DNA of 13,600 bases from an uncultured Christensenellaceae bacterium (GTDB taxonomy: Bacteria; Bacillota; Clostridia; Christensenellales; MGBC116941): NCBI GenBank assembly GCA_910585035.1, contig CAJUEF010000001.1, positions 68,236 through 81,835 on the forward strand, read 5' to 3'. The notes below the pieces were generated by a model. It saw only the letters and a program-made list of their open reading frames with translations. It did no database searches and was not told where the DNA came from. Positions 1 through 7,992 of the stretch are shown piece by piece (within the stretch, counting starts at the first letter, position 1; every line of letters begins with the position of its first letter). The position numbers and the translations under genes are program-made.

Positions 1-788
1 AGCTTTTTGGAAATGTGCCTAACATTGCGGTGTTTGATACTGCTTTCCATCAGAGCATGCCTGAAAAATCCTATTTATACGCTATTCCTTATGAGTATTA
101 TGAGGATTATAAAATAAGAAGATACGGTTTTCATGGAACCTCTCACGGCTTTATATCAAAGCAAGCGGCAAAAATGATGGGCAAAGCGGTGGAAGATTTA
201 AAGATAGTTACCTGTCACCTTGGAAATGGTTCATCTATTGCTGCTGTTGACGGTGGAAAATCTCTTGATACCAGTATGGGCTTTACTCCCCTTGAGGGGG
301 TTATTATGGGTACCAGAAGCGGTGATTTGGACCCTGCTATTGTCAGCTTTTTAGGTGAACAACTTAATATATCAGCTGCAGAGGTTGTTAATATATTAAA
401 TAAAAAATCAGGACTTAAAGGCGCATCCCAGCTCAGCAGCGATTTTAGAGATTTAAGCGAAGCAGCAGAAAAAGGAAATAAGAGAGCTGCGGTTACCATT
501 GAAATGATGGTTCACAGAATAATTAAATATGTTGGAGCATATGCCGCTGCAATGAACGGAATAGACGCTATTGTATTTGCCGGAGGCATTGGTGAGAATG
601 CAATTATTGTTCGTGAAAAGGTTTTAAAGGGACTTAGCTTTTTAGGTGTTGATTTTGACGAAGCTGCAAATAATTGCAGGGGAAAGGCTGTAAAAATTAC
701 CAAAGATGGCTCAAAAGTAACTGCTTTTGTAATTCCTACCAATGAGGAGCTGGTTATTGCAAGGGACACTATGGAGCTGGCAAAATAA
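1..788 (+). CDS. ackA: Acetate kinase, C-terminal part (5' end outside window)
   Basis: Acetate kinase interconverts ATP plus acetate and ADP plus acetyl phosphate. In fermenters it is the ATP-yielding last step of acetate production, normally paired with phosphotransacetylase in the cytoplasm. The reading frame is open from the first bases (codons in phase with position 3), so the GTG at position 15 is an internal valine and not a start. About 262 of the usual 395-400 residues are present. Visible family motifs in order: the FDT segment carrying the catalytic Asp (about 36-44), the second acetate kinase signature GFHGTSH with its active-site His (about 127-147), the phosphate/nucleotide loop HLGNGSS (about 217-237), GTRSGD with the catalytic Arg (about 309-326), GGIGEN (about 580-597) and the near-terminal TNEEL with the conserved Glu. 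The TAA stop is 19 bp before yceD, so read-through into the ribosomal/lipid genes is plausible. Identification is secure. Confidence 0.97.
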   Translation, partial: LFGNVPNIAVFDTAFHQSMPEKSYLYAIPYEYYEDYKIRRYGFHGTSHGFISKQAAKMMGKAVEDLKIVTCHLGNGSSIAAVDGGKSLDTSMGFTPLEGVIMGTRSGDLDPAIVSFLGEQLNISAAEVVNILNKKSGLKGASQLSSDFRDLSEAAEKGNKRAAVTIEMMVHRIIKYVGAYAAAMNGIDAIVFAGGIGENAIIVREKVLKGLSFLGVDFDEAANNCRGKAVKITKDGSKVTAFVIPTNEELVIARDTMELAK

Positions 789-807
789 TCGGAATTGAAG
801 TGACCTT

Positions 808-1239
808 ATGAAAATTGACGTAAGCAAAGCGCTAAATTCAAAGGGAATTAAATTTCCCTTTGAAATATGCGGAAAAATATTGTATAATGATGAGCGGATT
901 AATTTTAATAATCCATTTAATGTGAGTGGAGAATACTCATTTAACGGAAACTGCATTATACTCACCGGAAGCATCACGGGAGTTTTAAGCTATAATTGTG
1001 ATAGGTGCGGAGATGAAAATACTGTTGAAATTAATCTTAAATTGAATGAACGGGTTTTTCCATCTCAAACAGAGGATTGCGATTATACTTTTGAAAACGG
1101 CGTGATTGATCTTGACGATTTGGTGTTTCATAATGTATTATTAAGTTTGCCTATGCAGCTTTTATGTAAAGAGGACTGCAAGGGTGTTTGTTTGGGATGC
1201 TATGCAAACCTAAACTATGAAAATTGCAAATGCCAATAA
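808..1239 (+). CDS. yceD: YceD/DUF177 family protein, linked to 23S rRNA and L32
   Basis: The 143-residue length and cysteine layout fit the YceD (DUF177) family, whose E. coli member is needed for normal 23S rRNA accumulation and is almost always encoded just before rpmF, as here. Visible features are a C-x2-C pair at residues 64 and 67 (YNCDRCG) and a cysteine-rich tail with Cys120, 124, 128, 131, 140 and 142 (pattern CKEDCKGVCLGC, then CKC). These could bind metal. The middle (about 85-115) is acidic, as usual for the family. The biochemical activity of the family is not firmly known. ATG 808 has only a weak Shine-Dalgarno (GAAGTGA about 7 bases upstream), so translation may be modest or coupled to ackA. 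The gap to the rpmF start is 30 bp. The family call is firm; the role in rRNA is inferred from homologues. Confidence 0.9.
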   Translation: MKIDVSKALNSKGIKFPFEICGKILYNDERINFNNPFNVSGEYSFNGNCIILTGSITGVLSYNCDRCGDENTVEINLKLNERVFPSQTEDCDYTFENGVIDLDDLVFHNVLLSLPMQLLCKEDCKGVCLGCYANLNYENCKCQ

Positions 1240-1269
1240 TTTTTATAACGTGAAACGGAGGTGTGTAAA

Positions 1270-1449
1270 ATGGCAGTACCAAAGCGTAAAATTTCTAAAG
1301 CCAGAAGAGATAAGAGAAGGGCTAACTGGAAGCTGGAGGCTCCGGCAATAGTTATTTGTCCTCAATGTAAGGCGCATAAGCTTGCTCACAGGGTTTGTGA
1401 CCATTGCGGTTACTACAAAGGTGTTCAGGTTATTGAAAAAAATGCCTAA
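1270..1449 (+). CDS. rpmF: 50S ribosomal protein L32, zinc-ribbon type
   Basis: L32 is a small protein of the large ribosomal subunit. The 59-residue product begins MAVPKRKISKARRDKRR, the highly conserved basic L32 start. It carries a four-cysteine zinc ribbon (Cys30, Cys33, Cys43, Cys46; CPQC and CDHC), so it is the zinc-binding C+ form rather than the cysteine-free form made by some bacteria under zinc limitation. I chose ATG 1270 because GGAGG lies at 1257-1261 with eight bases of spacing. The in-frame GTG at 1261 overlaps that Shine-Dalgarno and would add three non-family residues. It sits between yceD and plsX, the standard arrangement, and is probably co-transcribed with both. Confidence 0.97.
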   Translation: MAVPKRKISKARRDKRRANWKLEAPAIVICPQCKAHKLAHRVCDHCGYYKGVQVIEKNA

Positions 1450-1480
1450 ACAGGTATGTTTAGATTAAGGTAGGTTGGTT

Positions 1481-2488
1481 ATGTATATTTCTGTGGATGG
1501 TTTTGGCGGCGATAATGCTCCAAATGAAATATGTGAAGGAGTTGCTCTTGCATTAAAAGAAAAGAGTGGTTTTAATGTGTATTTAGTTGGAGATGAGAAT
1601 AAACTTGCGCCTATTGTTGCAAATTTGGATTGTGATAAGTCAAGAATAGAAATTGTACATGCTCCACAGGTAATTACTATGGATGACCACCCTGCAACAG
1701 CCATGAGGGAAAAACCTGATTCTTCAATGGCCGTTGCTTTTGATCTTGTTAAAGAAGGAAAAGCGACTGCCGTTTTAACAGCAGGGAATTCGGGCGCTCT
1801 ATTATCCGGAGGGATTTTTAAAATTAAGCGTATTAAAGGAGTTGTGCGCCCTGCACTGGCTCCTTTTATGCCTTGTTTTGGAATTCCGGGCAAAAGCAGA
1901 ACGCTTATTTTAGATGCCGGCGCCAATGCTGACTGTAAGCCGGAATATCTTTTGCAGTTTGCATTTATGGCAAGTGAATATCTTAGGGTGGTTTTTGGTA
2001 TTAAAAACCCTTCAATTGGGCTTATTAATATTGGCACAGAGGAAACTAAGGGAAACGAGCTTTGTAAAAGAGTTTACGAAATGCTAAAAGACTCAGATTT
2101 AAACTTTGTTGGTAACGTTGAAGCAAGGGATATTGCGTCTTGTAAAGCTGATATACTTGTTACAGACGGTTTTACAGGCAATGTTGTGATAAAGTTTATG
2201 GAAGGAATGGCACAAACGCTTCTTAGTGAAATGAAGGCGGCGTTTATGAGTTCTACAGTTTCAAAAATTGGAGCTGCTCTTGCCAAGAACCAAATTATGC
2301 AGCTTAAAAATAAGGTTGATTATGAAGAGCTTGGAGCCGGGATTCTTTTAGGTGTCAGCGGCGGTGTGTTTAAATGTCATGGCAGCAGTGGAAGACGGTC
2401 CATAAAAAATGGATTGCTTCAGGCTGTTAAATTTTCACAAGATGATGTTATAGGCGTTATAAAAGAAAATATGAAAGAAATTGGATAG
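1481..2488 (+). CDS. plsX: Phosphate acyltransferase PlsX
   Basis: PlsX makes acyl phosphate from acyl-ACP and phosphate. PlsY then uses acyl phosphate to acylate glycerol-3-phosphate, the first step of phospholipid synthesis in most bacteria. PlsX is a peripheral membrane enzyme. The 335-residue length matches the family. Visible signatures are the N-terminal VDGFGGDNAP (residues 5-14; the usual form is VDAMGGDNAP), the TAGNSGALL loop around residue 100, RPALAPFMP around 125-133, TDGFTGNVVIKF around 228-239, and LLGVSGG...HGSS near 290-310. ATG 1481 gives the family N-terminus and has AGG at 1472-1474 six bases upstream. The TTG at 1475, two codons earlier, overlaps the spacing and is less likely. 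The acpP start is nine bases after the stop, with no fabD or fabG between, unlike the Bacillus order. Confidence 0.96.
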   Translation: MYISVDGFGGDNAPNEICEGVALALKEKSGFNVYLVGDENKLAPIVANLDCDKSRIEIVHAPQVITMDDHPATAMREKPDSSMAVAFDLVKEGKATAVLTAGNSGALLSGGIFKIKRIKGVVRPALAPFMPCFGIPGKSRTLILDAGANADCKPEYLLQFAFMASEYLRVVFGIKNPSIGLINIGTEETKGNELCKRVYEMLKDSDLNFVGNVEARDIASCKADILVTDGFTGNVVIKFMEGMAQTLLSEMKAAFMSSTVSKIGAALAKNQIMQLKNKVDYEELGAGILLGVSGGVFKCHGSSGRRSIKNGLLQAVKFSQDDVIGVIKENMKEIG

Positions 2489-2497
2489 GTGTTGAAA

Positions 2498-2728
2498 ATG
2501 AGTTTTGACAAAGTTAAGCAGATAATTGCTGAACAGTTAAGTGTTGATGAAGACAGCATTACTATGGAAACAGATCTTATTGACGATCTTAAAGCAGATT
2601 CCCTTGATGTTGTGGAGCTTGTTATGGAGATTGAACAGCAATTCAATATAGAGATACCTGATGAAACTCTTAAGGAACTTAAAACAATTAAAGATATTGT
2701 TAATTTTATTGACAATAACAGTAAATAA
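2498..2728 (+). CDS. acpP: Acyl carrier protein
   Basis: ACP carries growing fatty acyl chains as thioesters on a 4'-phosphopantetheine arm and supplies acyl-ACP to PlsX, encoded immediately upstream. The 76-residue acidic protein has the expected four-helix ACP pattern. The attachment site is DSL, with Ser35 as the modified residue, inside LKADSLDVVELVM; helix II is acidic, as needed for docking with fatty acid enzymes. I chose ATG 2498 because AGGTG at 2487-2491 is six bases upstream. The GTG at 2489 overlaps this site and adds only MLK. The Shine-Dalgarno overlaps the plsX stop codon, so the two are probably translationally coupled, giving matched synthesis of enzyme and carrier. A strong hairpin follows 9 bp after the stop. 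Confidence 0.96.
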   Translation: MSFDKVKQIIAEQLSVDEDSITMETDLIDDLKADSLDVVELVMEIEQQFNIEIPDETLKELKTIKDIVNFIDNNSK

Positions 2729-2736
2729 AATATTTC

Positions 2737-2763
2737 ATTCCCCAAGTAAAGCACTTGGGGAAT
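2737..2763 (+). terminator. Strong hairpin between acpP and rnc (partial terminator or processing site)
   Basis: There is a perfect 11-bp stem: ATTCCCCAAGT at 2737-2747 pairs with ACTTGGGGAAT at 2753-2763, with the five-base loop AAAGC. It is followed by TATAATAAACC rather than a U tract, so it is not a textbook intrinsic terminator. It could cause partial termination, protect the 3' end of the abundant acpP mRNA, or be an RNase III substrate, given that rnc begins 24 bases later. The structure is certain from the sequence; the function is inference. Confidence 0.6.
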
Positions 2764-2786
2764 TATAATAAACCGGAGAAAATTTT

Positions 2787-3467
2787 ATGAATATTTCTGA
2801 TTTGCAAAAAGAATTTAATTATAAATTTAGAGATATTTCATTGTTGGAGCATGCGCTTGTGCACAAATCGGCAGCAGGCAGTGAAAGTTTTAAATCCAAT
2901 GAAAGATTGGAATTTTTAGGAGATGCGGTTCTCCAGCTTGCGGTAAGCACGCATTTATTCAGCAAATATGATAAAATGCCGGAAGGTAAAATGGCAAAGC
3001 TAAGAGCGTCATTAGTTTGCCAAACTACTCTTGCAAAGATGGCAACAGATTTAAGGCTTGGTGAATGCATAAAGCTGGGAAAGGGTGAAATGCTATCTGA
3101 AGGCATGCAAAAACCTTCAATTTTGTCTGACGCTCTTGAAGCGGTTTTAGGCGCAATATATATGGACGGCGGCTATGAAATGGCACAAAATGCAGTACTT
3201 AGGCTATTTAAACCTATTGTTGATCTTCATCTTGGAGGTATGCTTGATGGAGATTATAAAACAAAGCTTCAGGAAATATTGCAAAAGCATGGCAACGTTA
3301 ATATTAAATACATTGTAGTAAATCAAAGCGGATTACCCCATGACATGAATTTTGTAGTAGATGTTATGTGTAATGAAAAGGTAATAGGCAATGGCAGCGG
3401 AAAAAGCAAAAAGAGCGCTGAACAGGCGGCTGCCAAATGTGCCATAGAGATATTAGAGCGCAGATAA
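2787..3467 (+). CDS. rnc: Ribonuclease III
   Basis: RNase III cleaves double-stranded RNA in rRNA precursors and structured mRNAs using two metal ions. The 226-residue protein has the usual two domains. The N-terminal catalytic domain (about 1-150) contains the signature NERLEFLGD (38-46), and the C-terminal dsRNA-binding domain (about 157-225) ends in the basic helix KSKKSAEQAAAKCA. The catalytic acidic residues are all visible: Glu39, Glu42, Asp46, Asp115 and Glu118, the last two in SDALEAVLGAIY. ATG 2787 has GGAG at 2773-2776, a slightly long 10-base spacing. The TAA stop is embedded in the smc Shine-Dalgarno (AAGGAG), coupling rnc to smc. The rnc-smc-ftsY order is widespread in Firmicutes. 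Confidence 0.97.
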   Translation: MNISDLQKEFNYKFRDISLLEHALVHKSAAGSESFKSNERLEFLGDAVLQLAVSTHLFSKYDKMPEGKMAKLRASLVCQTTLAKMATDLRLGECIKLGKGEMLSEGMQKPSILSDALEAVLGAIYMDGGYEMAQNAVLRLFKPIVDLHLGGMLDGDYKTKLQEILQKHGNVNIKYIVVNQSGLPHDMNFVVDVMCNEKVIGNGSGKSKKSAEQAAAKCAIEILERR

Positions 3468-3478
3468 GGAGAATATAT

Positions 3479-6400
3479 TTGCGATTAAAGAGGTTGGAAT
3501 TACAGGGCTTTAAGTCCTTTGTTGATAAAACTGAGATAACTTTTGAAGATGGAATTACAGCAGTTGTAGGACCCAATGGCAGTGGCAAAAGCAATATTTC
3601 AGATGCTTTAAGATGGGTGCTTGGTGAACAAAGTGCAAAAACTCTAAGGGGAAGTAAAATGGGAGACGTTATTTTTGCAGGTACGCAAAAACGTAGTCCT
3701 GTTGGGTTTTGCAGAGTATCACTGGTTTTTGATAATGAGGATATGTGGCTTAATATCAAACACAGTGAAGTAGCCGTTACAAGAAAATATTATAAAAGCG
3801 GCGAGAGCGAATATTATATAAATAACAGTCAATGCAGGCTCAAGGATGTTCTTGAGCTTTTTCGTGATACAGGCGTTGGAAAAGAAGGATATTCCATTAT
3901 AGGACAGGGGCAGGTTACCAATATACTGTCCTCAAATGCGGCTGAGAGAAGAATGGTATTTGAAGCTGCTACAGGTATTTTAAAATACAAAACCAGAAAG
4001 GCTGACGCCCAGTCCAGGCTTATGAAAACAGGGGAAAATATAGACCGTTTAAATGATGTGCTTGAAGAAATAAATCTTAATTTAGAGAGTTTGGAAAATC
4101 AAAGCAAACAGGCCAAAGAATATTTGGAATGTAAAGATAATTTAAAAAAATACGAGCTTGCAAGATTTGTATATAAAACGAATCAGGCAAATGAGCGTAT
4201 AAAAAAGCTTGAAAATGAAATTAAAGAAATAGGGAAAAATATTTTATCTTTTGAAGCTGAAAAAGAAAATTTAAAAGAAGGAAAAAATAATTTTTTAGAA
4301 GATATAAAAACGGTATCAAAGGAAGCTGAAGAACTTAAAGAAAAATATCTTGCTATTAGGGAGGAAATTTTAAAGAGCGGTTCAACAAAGGAAATTACTG
4401 CTGAAAAACTGCGCCTTATCAATGAAAATATAAAATCAATTAAGCAACAGGATATTTTACTTAAAAATGAATTGGAGAGTATAAAAGAACTTATAGCTTT
4501 AGATAAAGAAAAGTTTAACGCAACAGGGTTAAAGCTGCAACAGGTTAAAAGTACATATGAAGTTAAATTACGTGAGCATGCAGATATTAAGAATAATTTG
4601 GATATAAAACAAAGAGAATTAGACGAATTAAAACAAAAGAGAATACTTTTTTTAAACAGTGTTTCAGAAGTCAAGGTTAATACATCTAAATATAACACAA
4701 TGCTTGAAGCTATAAAAAACAGATTGGATGATATTGACTTGCAGAAGGAAACAGTAAACGCAAAAATAGAAGAGCTTAAAAATGAAAAAACAAAATTTAC
4801 AGATAAAAAAGGTAATCTAAGCTTACAAAAAGAAAATCTTGAACAAAACAAACGTTTACTTATGGATAAAGAAAATGAGTTAATAGAACAAAAGAACACA
4901 GTTAACAAGTCCATACATACATATGAGGTGGAAAATGGAGCAGCAAAATCCAAATTAAATCTTTTACAAAACATGCAAAAGGAATACGAGGGTTATAATT
5001 TTGCTGTTAAAAACCTGTTAAAGCTTGGAGAGAAAGACGAGAAAATAAAATCCTTAATACTTGGTACAGTTGCCGATATTATAGATGTTAAAAAGGAATA
5101 TGTAGTGGCTATTGAAACTGCTCTTGGCGCTTCACTTCAAAATATAGTCACAGCGACGGAAGAGGACGCTAAGGAGCTTATAAGCGTACTTAAAAGGAAT
5201 AACATGGGAAGAGCTACTTTTTTACCTCGCTCGGGAGTGCGACCTTCTTTTTTAAATAAAGATGAATTAAGTTCAATGAATGCAATAGACGGAGTAATTG
5301 GCTGTGGTGAAGAGCTTGTTAATTTTGATGATTATTACAGACCGGTTATCCAAAAGCTTCTTGGCAGAACGGTGGTTGTTAAAGATATTGATACCGCTAT
5401 TAAACTTATGAGAAAAAATGCTTTTCGTTTTCAAACAGTAACCCTTGAGGGCGAGATTATCCATGCAGGAGGAGCAATGTCAGGAGGAAGCAGAGGTAAG
5501 AAGTCTACGGGGATACTTGGCAGGAGTGATGAAATCACATCCCTTGAAGCTCTTTTGGCTGATATGGATAAACGTGCGAAAGAGCATATTAATAAGCTTG
5601 AAAATATTGATTTAAGTATAGAAAACGTGAAAGAACAATTTGCTGAGAATAAACAAAAGCTTAAAAGCGTTTATGAAAATATAGATGAACTGCAAAATGA
5701 AATTTCTATAATTGACGCTCAAATAAACAGTGAAATGGATAAACTGGTTTCTTTTAATGAGGAAATGGAACAGTTAACAGATAACCAAATTGATATTGAG
5801 GACAAGCTTAAACTGGTATCGGACAGCGGTGAACAGAGCAGTCTTGCTGTGGACGAAAAGGACATAGAAGGTCTTTCAGCATTTGTTTATGAGCTTAGGG
5901 AGAAAAATGAAGTCTACCATGAACAGCTATCGTCTGTTATGGCGGAAATAAGTGGGTTGCAAAAGGATGAGGTTGCCATTAAAAGGGACCTCGAACGACA
6001 TGAAAAAGATGTTGCCGTTAAAAATGAGCAGCTGATTACCAATGCTGATACAGTGAAAAAGCTGGAACAGGATGGTGCTAAGCTAAGTAAACAGCTTGAC
6101 GAAAGCAGCCAGCTATCAAGAGAAAATTCAGCTATGGAAGAAAAGCTGAAAGGGGATACGGCAGAAAAAGAAAATCAGCTTTATCTTTTGCAGACAAAGC
6201 TTAAAGAAAACGAAATAAGATTTGAAGCTTGCGATGAAGCCCTTAAAGAGAGTACAGACAGAAAATATAAGATTGATATTGATTTAAACAAGCTTGCTGT
6301 TGAAACAGAAATGCTGGAAAACGATATATTTGAGAGGTACGATTTAACGTATCAGGATGTTGGAATGGAAAATATTGGTATTAATCTTGGGATTTATAAA

Positions 6401-7072
6401 AGGGAAATTGATAGTCTTAAAGAGCATATTAGGCAAATGGGCAATGTAAATTTAAACGCGATTGATGAATATGCTTATACCCGTTCCAGGTATGAGCAGA
6501 TAACTGCTCAAATAAACGATTTAACGGATTCAAAAAAGGATTTGGAAGATTTGATTGCCATGCTCCAAAAAGATATGACTACGCAGTTTAAAGAACAGTT
6601 TAAGCTGATAAATACAAACTTTGAGCGTATATTTAAAAATCTTTTTGGAGGTGGAAAAGCGGAGCTTATTCTTGGGAAAAATGAAAGCGTGCTTGAAAGC
6701 GATATAGAAATCGTTGCCCAGCCGCCGGGGAAAAAGCTTCAAAACATATCTCTTATGTCGGGAGGAGAAAAATCTCTTACGGCAATAGCCATACTATTTG
6801 CAATGCTGGAGCTAAAGCCCACTCCTTTTTGTGTGCTTGATGAAATTGAATCTGCGCTGGATGAGGCAAATGTACATAGTTTTGCAACGTACTTAAAAAA
6901 CTATTCCGGCAAGACACAGTTTTTGGTTATAACTCATAGAAGAGGAGTTATGGAACTTTCAGACGCTATTTATGGAGTAGCAATGCAGGAAAAAGGAGTT
7001 TCTAAAGTGGTGAGTATAAAAATGCCTGATGAAAATATGTTTGAGGAGGATGTTAAGCATGGGGTTGTTTGA
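3479..7072 (+). CDS. smc: Chromosome segregation/condensation protein SMC
   Basis: SMC is the ATPase of the bacterial condensin. It works as a dimer with ScpA and ScpB (not in this window) to compact and individualise replicated chromosome arms. The 1,197-residue product is of normal family length. N-terminal head: FKSF near residue 11 and Walker A GPNGSGKSN at 31-39. Long coiled coil: about 165-500. Hinge: about 528-670, ending in the glycine-rich GGAMSGGSRG segment. Second coiled coil: about 680-1000. C-terminal head: signature LMSGGEKS at about 1091-1098 and Walker B VLDEIESALDEANV with Asp1121 and catalytic Glu1122. I chose TTG 3479: AAGGAG at 3466-3471 is seven bases upstream and the protein then begins MRLKRLELQGFKSF, the family N-terminus. 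The earlier in-frame ATG at 3437 lies inside rnc. The last 14 bp overlap ftsY. Confidence 0.96.
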   Translation: MRLKRLELQGFKSFVDKTEITFEDGITAVVGPNGSGKSNISDALRWVLGEQSAKTLRGSKMGDVIFAGTQKRSPVGFCRVSLVFDNEDMWLNIKHSEVAVTRKYYKSGESEYYINNSQCRLKDVLELFRDTGVGKEGYSIIGQGQVTNILSSNAAERRMVFEAATGILKYKTRKADAQSRLMKTGENIDRLNDVLEEINLNLESLENQSKQAKEYLECKDNLKKYELARFVYKTNQANERIKKLENEIKEIGKNILSFEAEKENLKEGKNNFLEDIKTVSKEAEELKEKYLAIREEILKSGSTKEITAEKLRLINENIKSIKQQDILLKNELESIKELIALDKEKFNATGLKLQQVKSTYEVKLREHADIKNNLDIKQRELDELKQKRILFLNSVSEVKVNTSKYNTMLEAIKNRLDDIDLQKETVNAKIEELKNEKTKFTDKKGNLSLQKENLEQNKRLLMDKENELIEQKNTVNKSIHTYEVENGAAKSKLNLLQNMQKEYEGYNFAVKNLLKLGEKDEKIKSLILGTVADIIDVKKEYVVAIETALGASLQNIVTATEEDAKELISVLKRNNMGRATFLPRSGVRPSFLNKDELSSMNAIDGVIGCGEELVNFDDYYRPVIQKLLGRTVVVKDIDTAIKLMRKNAFRFQTVTLEGEIIHAGGAMSGGSRGKKSTGILGRSDEITSLEALLADMDKRAKEHINKLENIDLSIENVKEQFAENKQKLKSVYENIDELQNEISIIDAQINSEMDKLVSFNEEMEQLTDNQIDIEDKLKLVSDSGEQSSLAVDEKDIEGLSAFVYELREKNEVYHEQLSSVMAEISGLQKDEVAIKRDLERHEKDVAVKNEQLITNADTVKKLEQDGAKLSKQLDESSQLSRENSAMEEKLKGDTAEKENQLYLLQTKLKENEIRFEACDEALKESTDRKYKIDIDLNKLAVETEMLENDIFERYDLTYQDVGMENIGINLGIYKREIDSLKEHIRQMGNVNLNAIDEYAYTRSRYEQITAQINDLTDSKKDLEDLIAMLQKDMTTQFKEQFKLINTNFERIFKNLFGGGKAELILGKNESVLESDIEIVAQPPGKKLQNISLMSGGEKSLTAIAILFAMLELKPTPFCVLDEIESALDEANVHSFATYLKNYSGKTQFLVITHRRGVMELSDAIYGVAMQEKGVSKVVSIKMPDENMFEEDVKHGVV

Positions 7073-7973
7073 TAAGCTTAAACAGGCTCTGACTAAGACA
7101 GGGTCTGGAATAAACGGAGTATTCTCAAAGTTCCGCAAAGTAGATGAGGAATTTTTTGAGGAGCTTGAGGAGTGCCTTGTTCTTGCGGATGTTGGCGGCG
7201 AAACGTCTATGGAGATATTGGACGAGCTTAGAGACAGGGCGAAAAGAGAAAACATTAAGGACAGTGAGGAGATAAAAACTGCTCTTAAAGAAATAATGAT
7301 AAATAGGCTTGATGTTGAAATTCCCAGTTATGAATATCCTCTGGTAATACTGATGGTCGGAGTAAACGGAGTTGGCAAAACAACTATTATCGGTAAAATG
7401 GCAAATATGTTTAAAAAAGAAGGCAAGTCTGTTTTAATTGCTGCAGCAGATACTTTTAGAGCCGCTGCTGTTGAGCAGCTTTTGGAATGGGGAAAACGCT
7501 CTGATACTCATGTTATTCACAACAATGAGGGATGTGACCCATCTGCTGTTGTATACGATGCTGTAAGCTCTGCCAAGGCCAAGGGATACGATATTTTGAT
7601 TGTTGATACAGCGGGAAGACTCCATAACAAAAAAAATCTTATGGATGAGCTTAACAAAATTCGCCGTACTATTGATAAAAACTATGAGAATGCCAAAGTG
7701 ATTACATTTCTTGCTCTGGACGCTACCACAGGTCAAAACGGTGTTAGCCAGGCAGAGGTTTTTACCAAGACGGCAAATGTGGACGCTGTGTGTATAAATA
7801 AGCTGGATGGTACTGCCAAAGGCGGCGTTGTGCTGGCGATATGCGATAAAGTTGGTATTCCTGTTAAATATGTGGGGGTTGGCGAAGGTATAGACGATAT
7901 TCTTGAATTTAATGCAGAAGAGTTTGTCAGCGCTATTGTTGACCAGGTATCCACTGAGGAAACTGGAACATAA
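7059..7973 (+). CDS. ftsY: Signal recognition particle receptor FtsY
   Basis: FtsY is the membrane-associated GTPase that receives Ffh-bound ribosome-nascent chain complexes and hands them to the Sec translocon. The 304-residue product is an NG-domain protein with almost no acidic A domain, typical of Firmicutes; a short amphipathic N-terminus (MGLFDKLKQAL) may provide membrane contact. Visible motifs are P-loop GVNGVGKT (101-108), DTFRAAA (131-137), DTAGR (183-187), DATTGQ (221-226), NKLDGTAKGG (247-256) and YVGVGEGIDDI near the end. The G4 motif reads NKLD where most SRP GTPases have TKLD. I chose ATG 7059 because AGGAGG at 7044-7049 is nine bases upstream; ATG 7050 touches that site. The start lies inside the smc 3' end. 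The partner gene ffh is about 1.6 kb downstream. Confidence 0.96.
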   Translation: MGLFDKLKQALTKTGSGINGVFSKFRKVDEEFFEELEECLVLADVGGETSMEILDELRDRAKRENIKDSEEIKTALKEIMINRLDVEIPSYEYPLVILMVGVNGVGKTTIIGKMANMFKKEGKSVLIAAADTFRAAAVEQLLEWGKRSDTHVIHNNEGCDPSAVVYDAVSSAKAKGYDILIVDTAGRLHNKKNLMDELNKIRRTIDKNYENAKVITFLALDATTGQNGVSQAEVFTKTANVDAVCINKLDGTAKGGVVLAICDKVGIPVKYVGVGEGIDDILEFNAEEFVSAIVDQVSTEETGT

Positions 7974-7992
7974 AAAATGGAGGATGTATGGA

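Noticed and set aside
15..788. GTG 15 as the start of a short acetate kinase
   Set aside because: The same frame stays open to the window edge and codes the family residues LFGN before the FDT motif, so the gene simply begins upstream.
1465..2037. 190-codon open frame on the - strand
   Set aside because: Antisense shadow of plsX, which has clear family motifs on the + strand.
4183..4974. 263-codon open frame on the - strand
   Set aside because: It lies antisense to the SMC coiled coil; its Ser/Phe/Leu-rich translation is the mirror of Lys/Glu-rich codons. No ribosome binding site or family resemblance.
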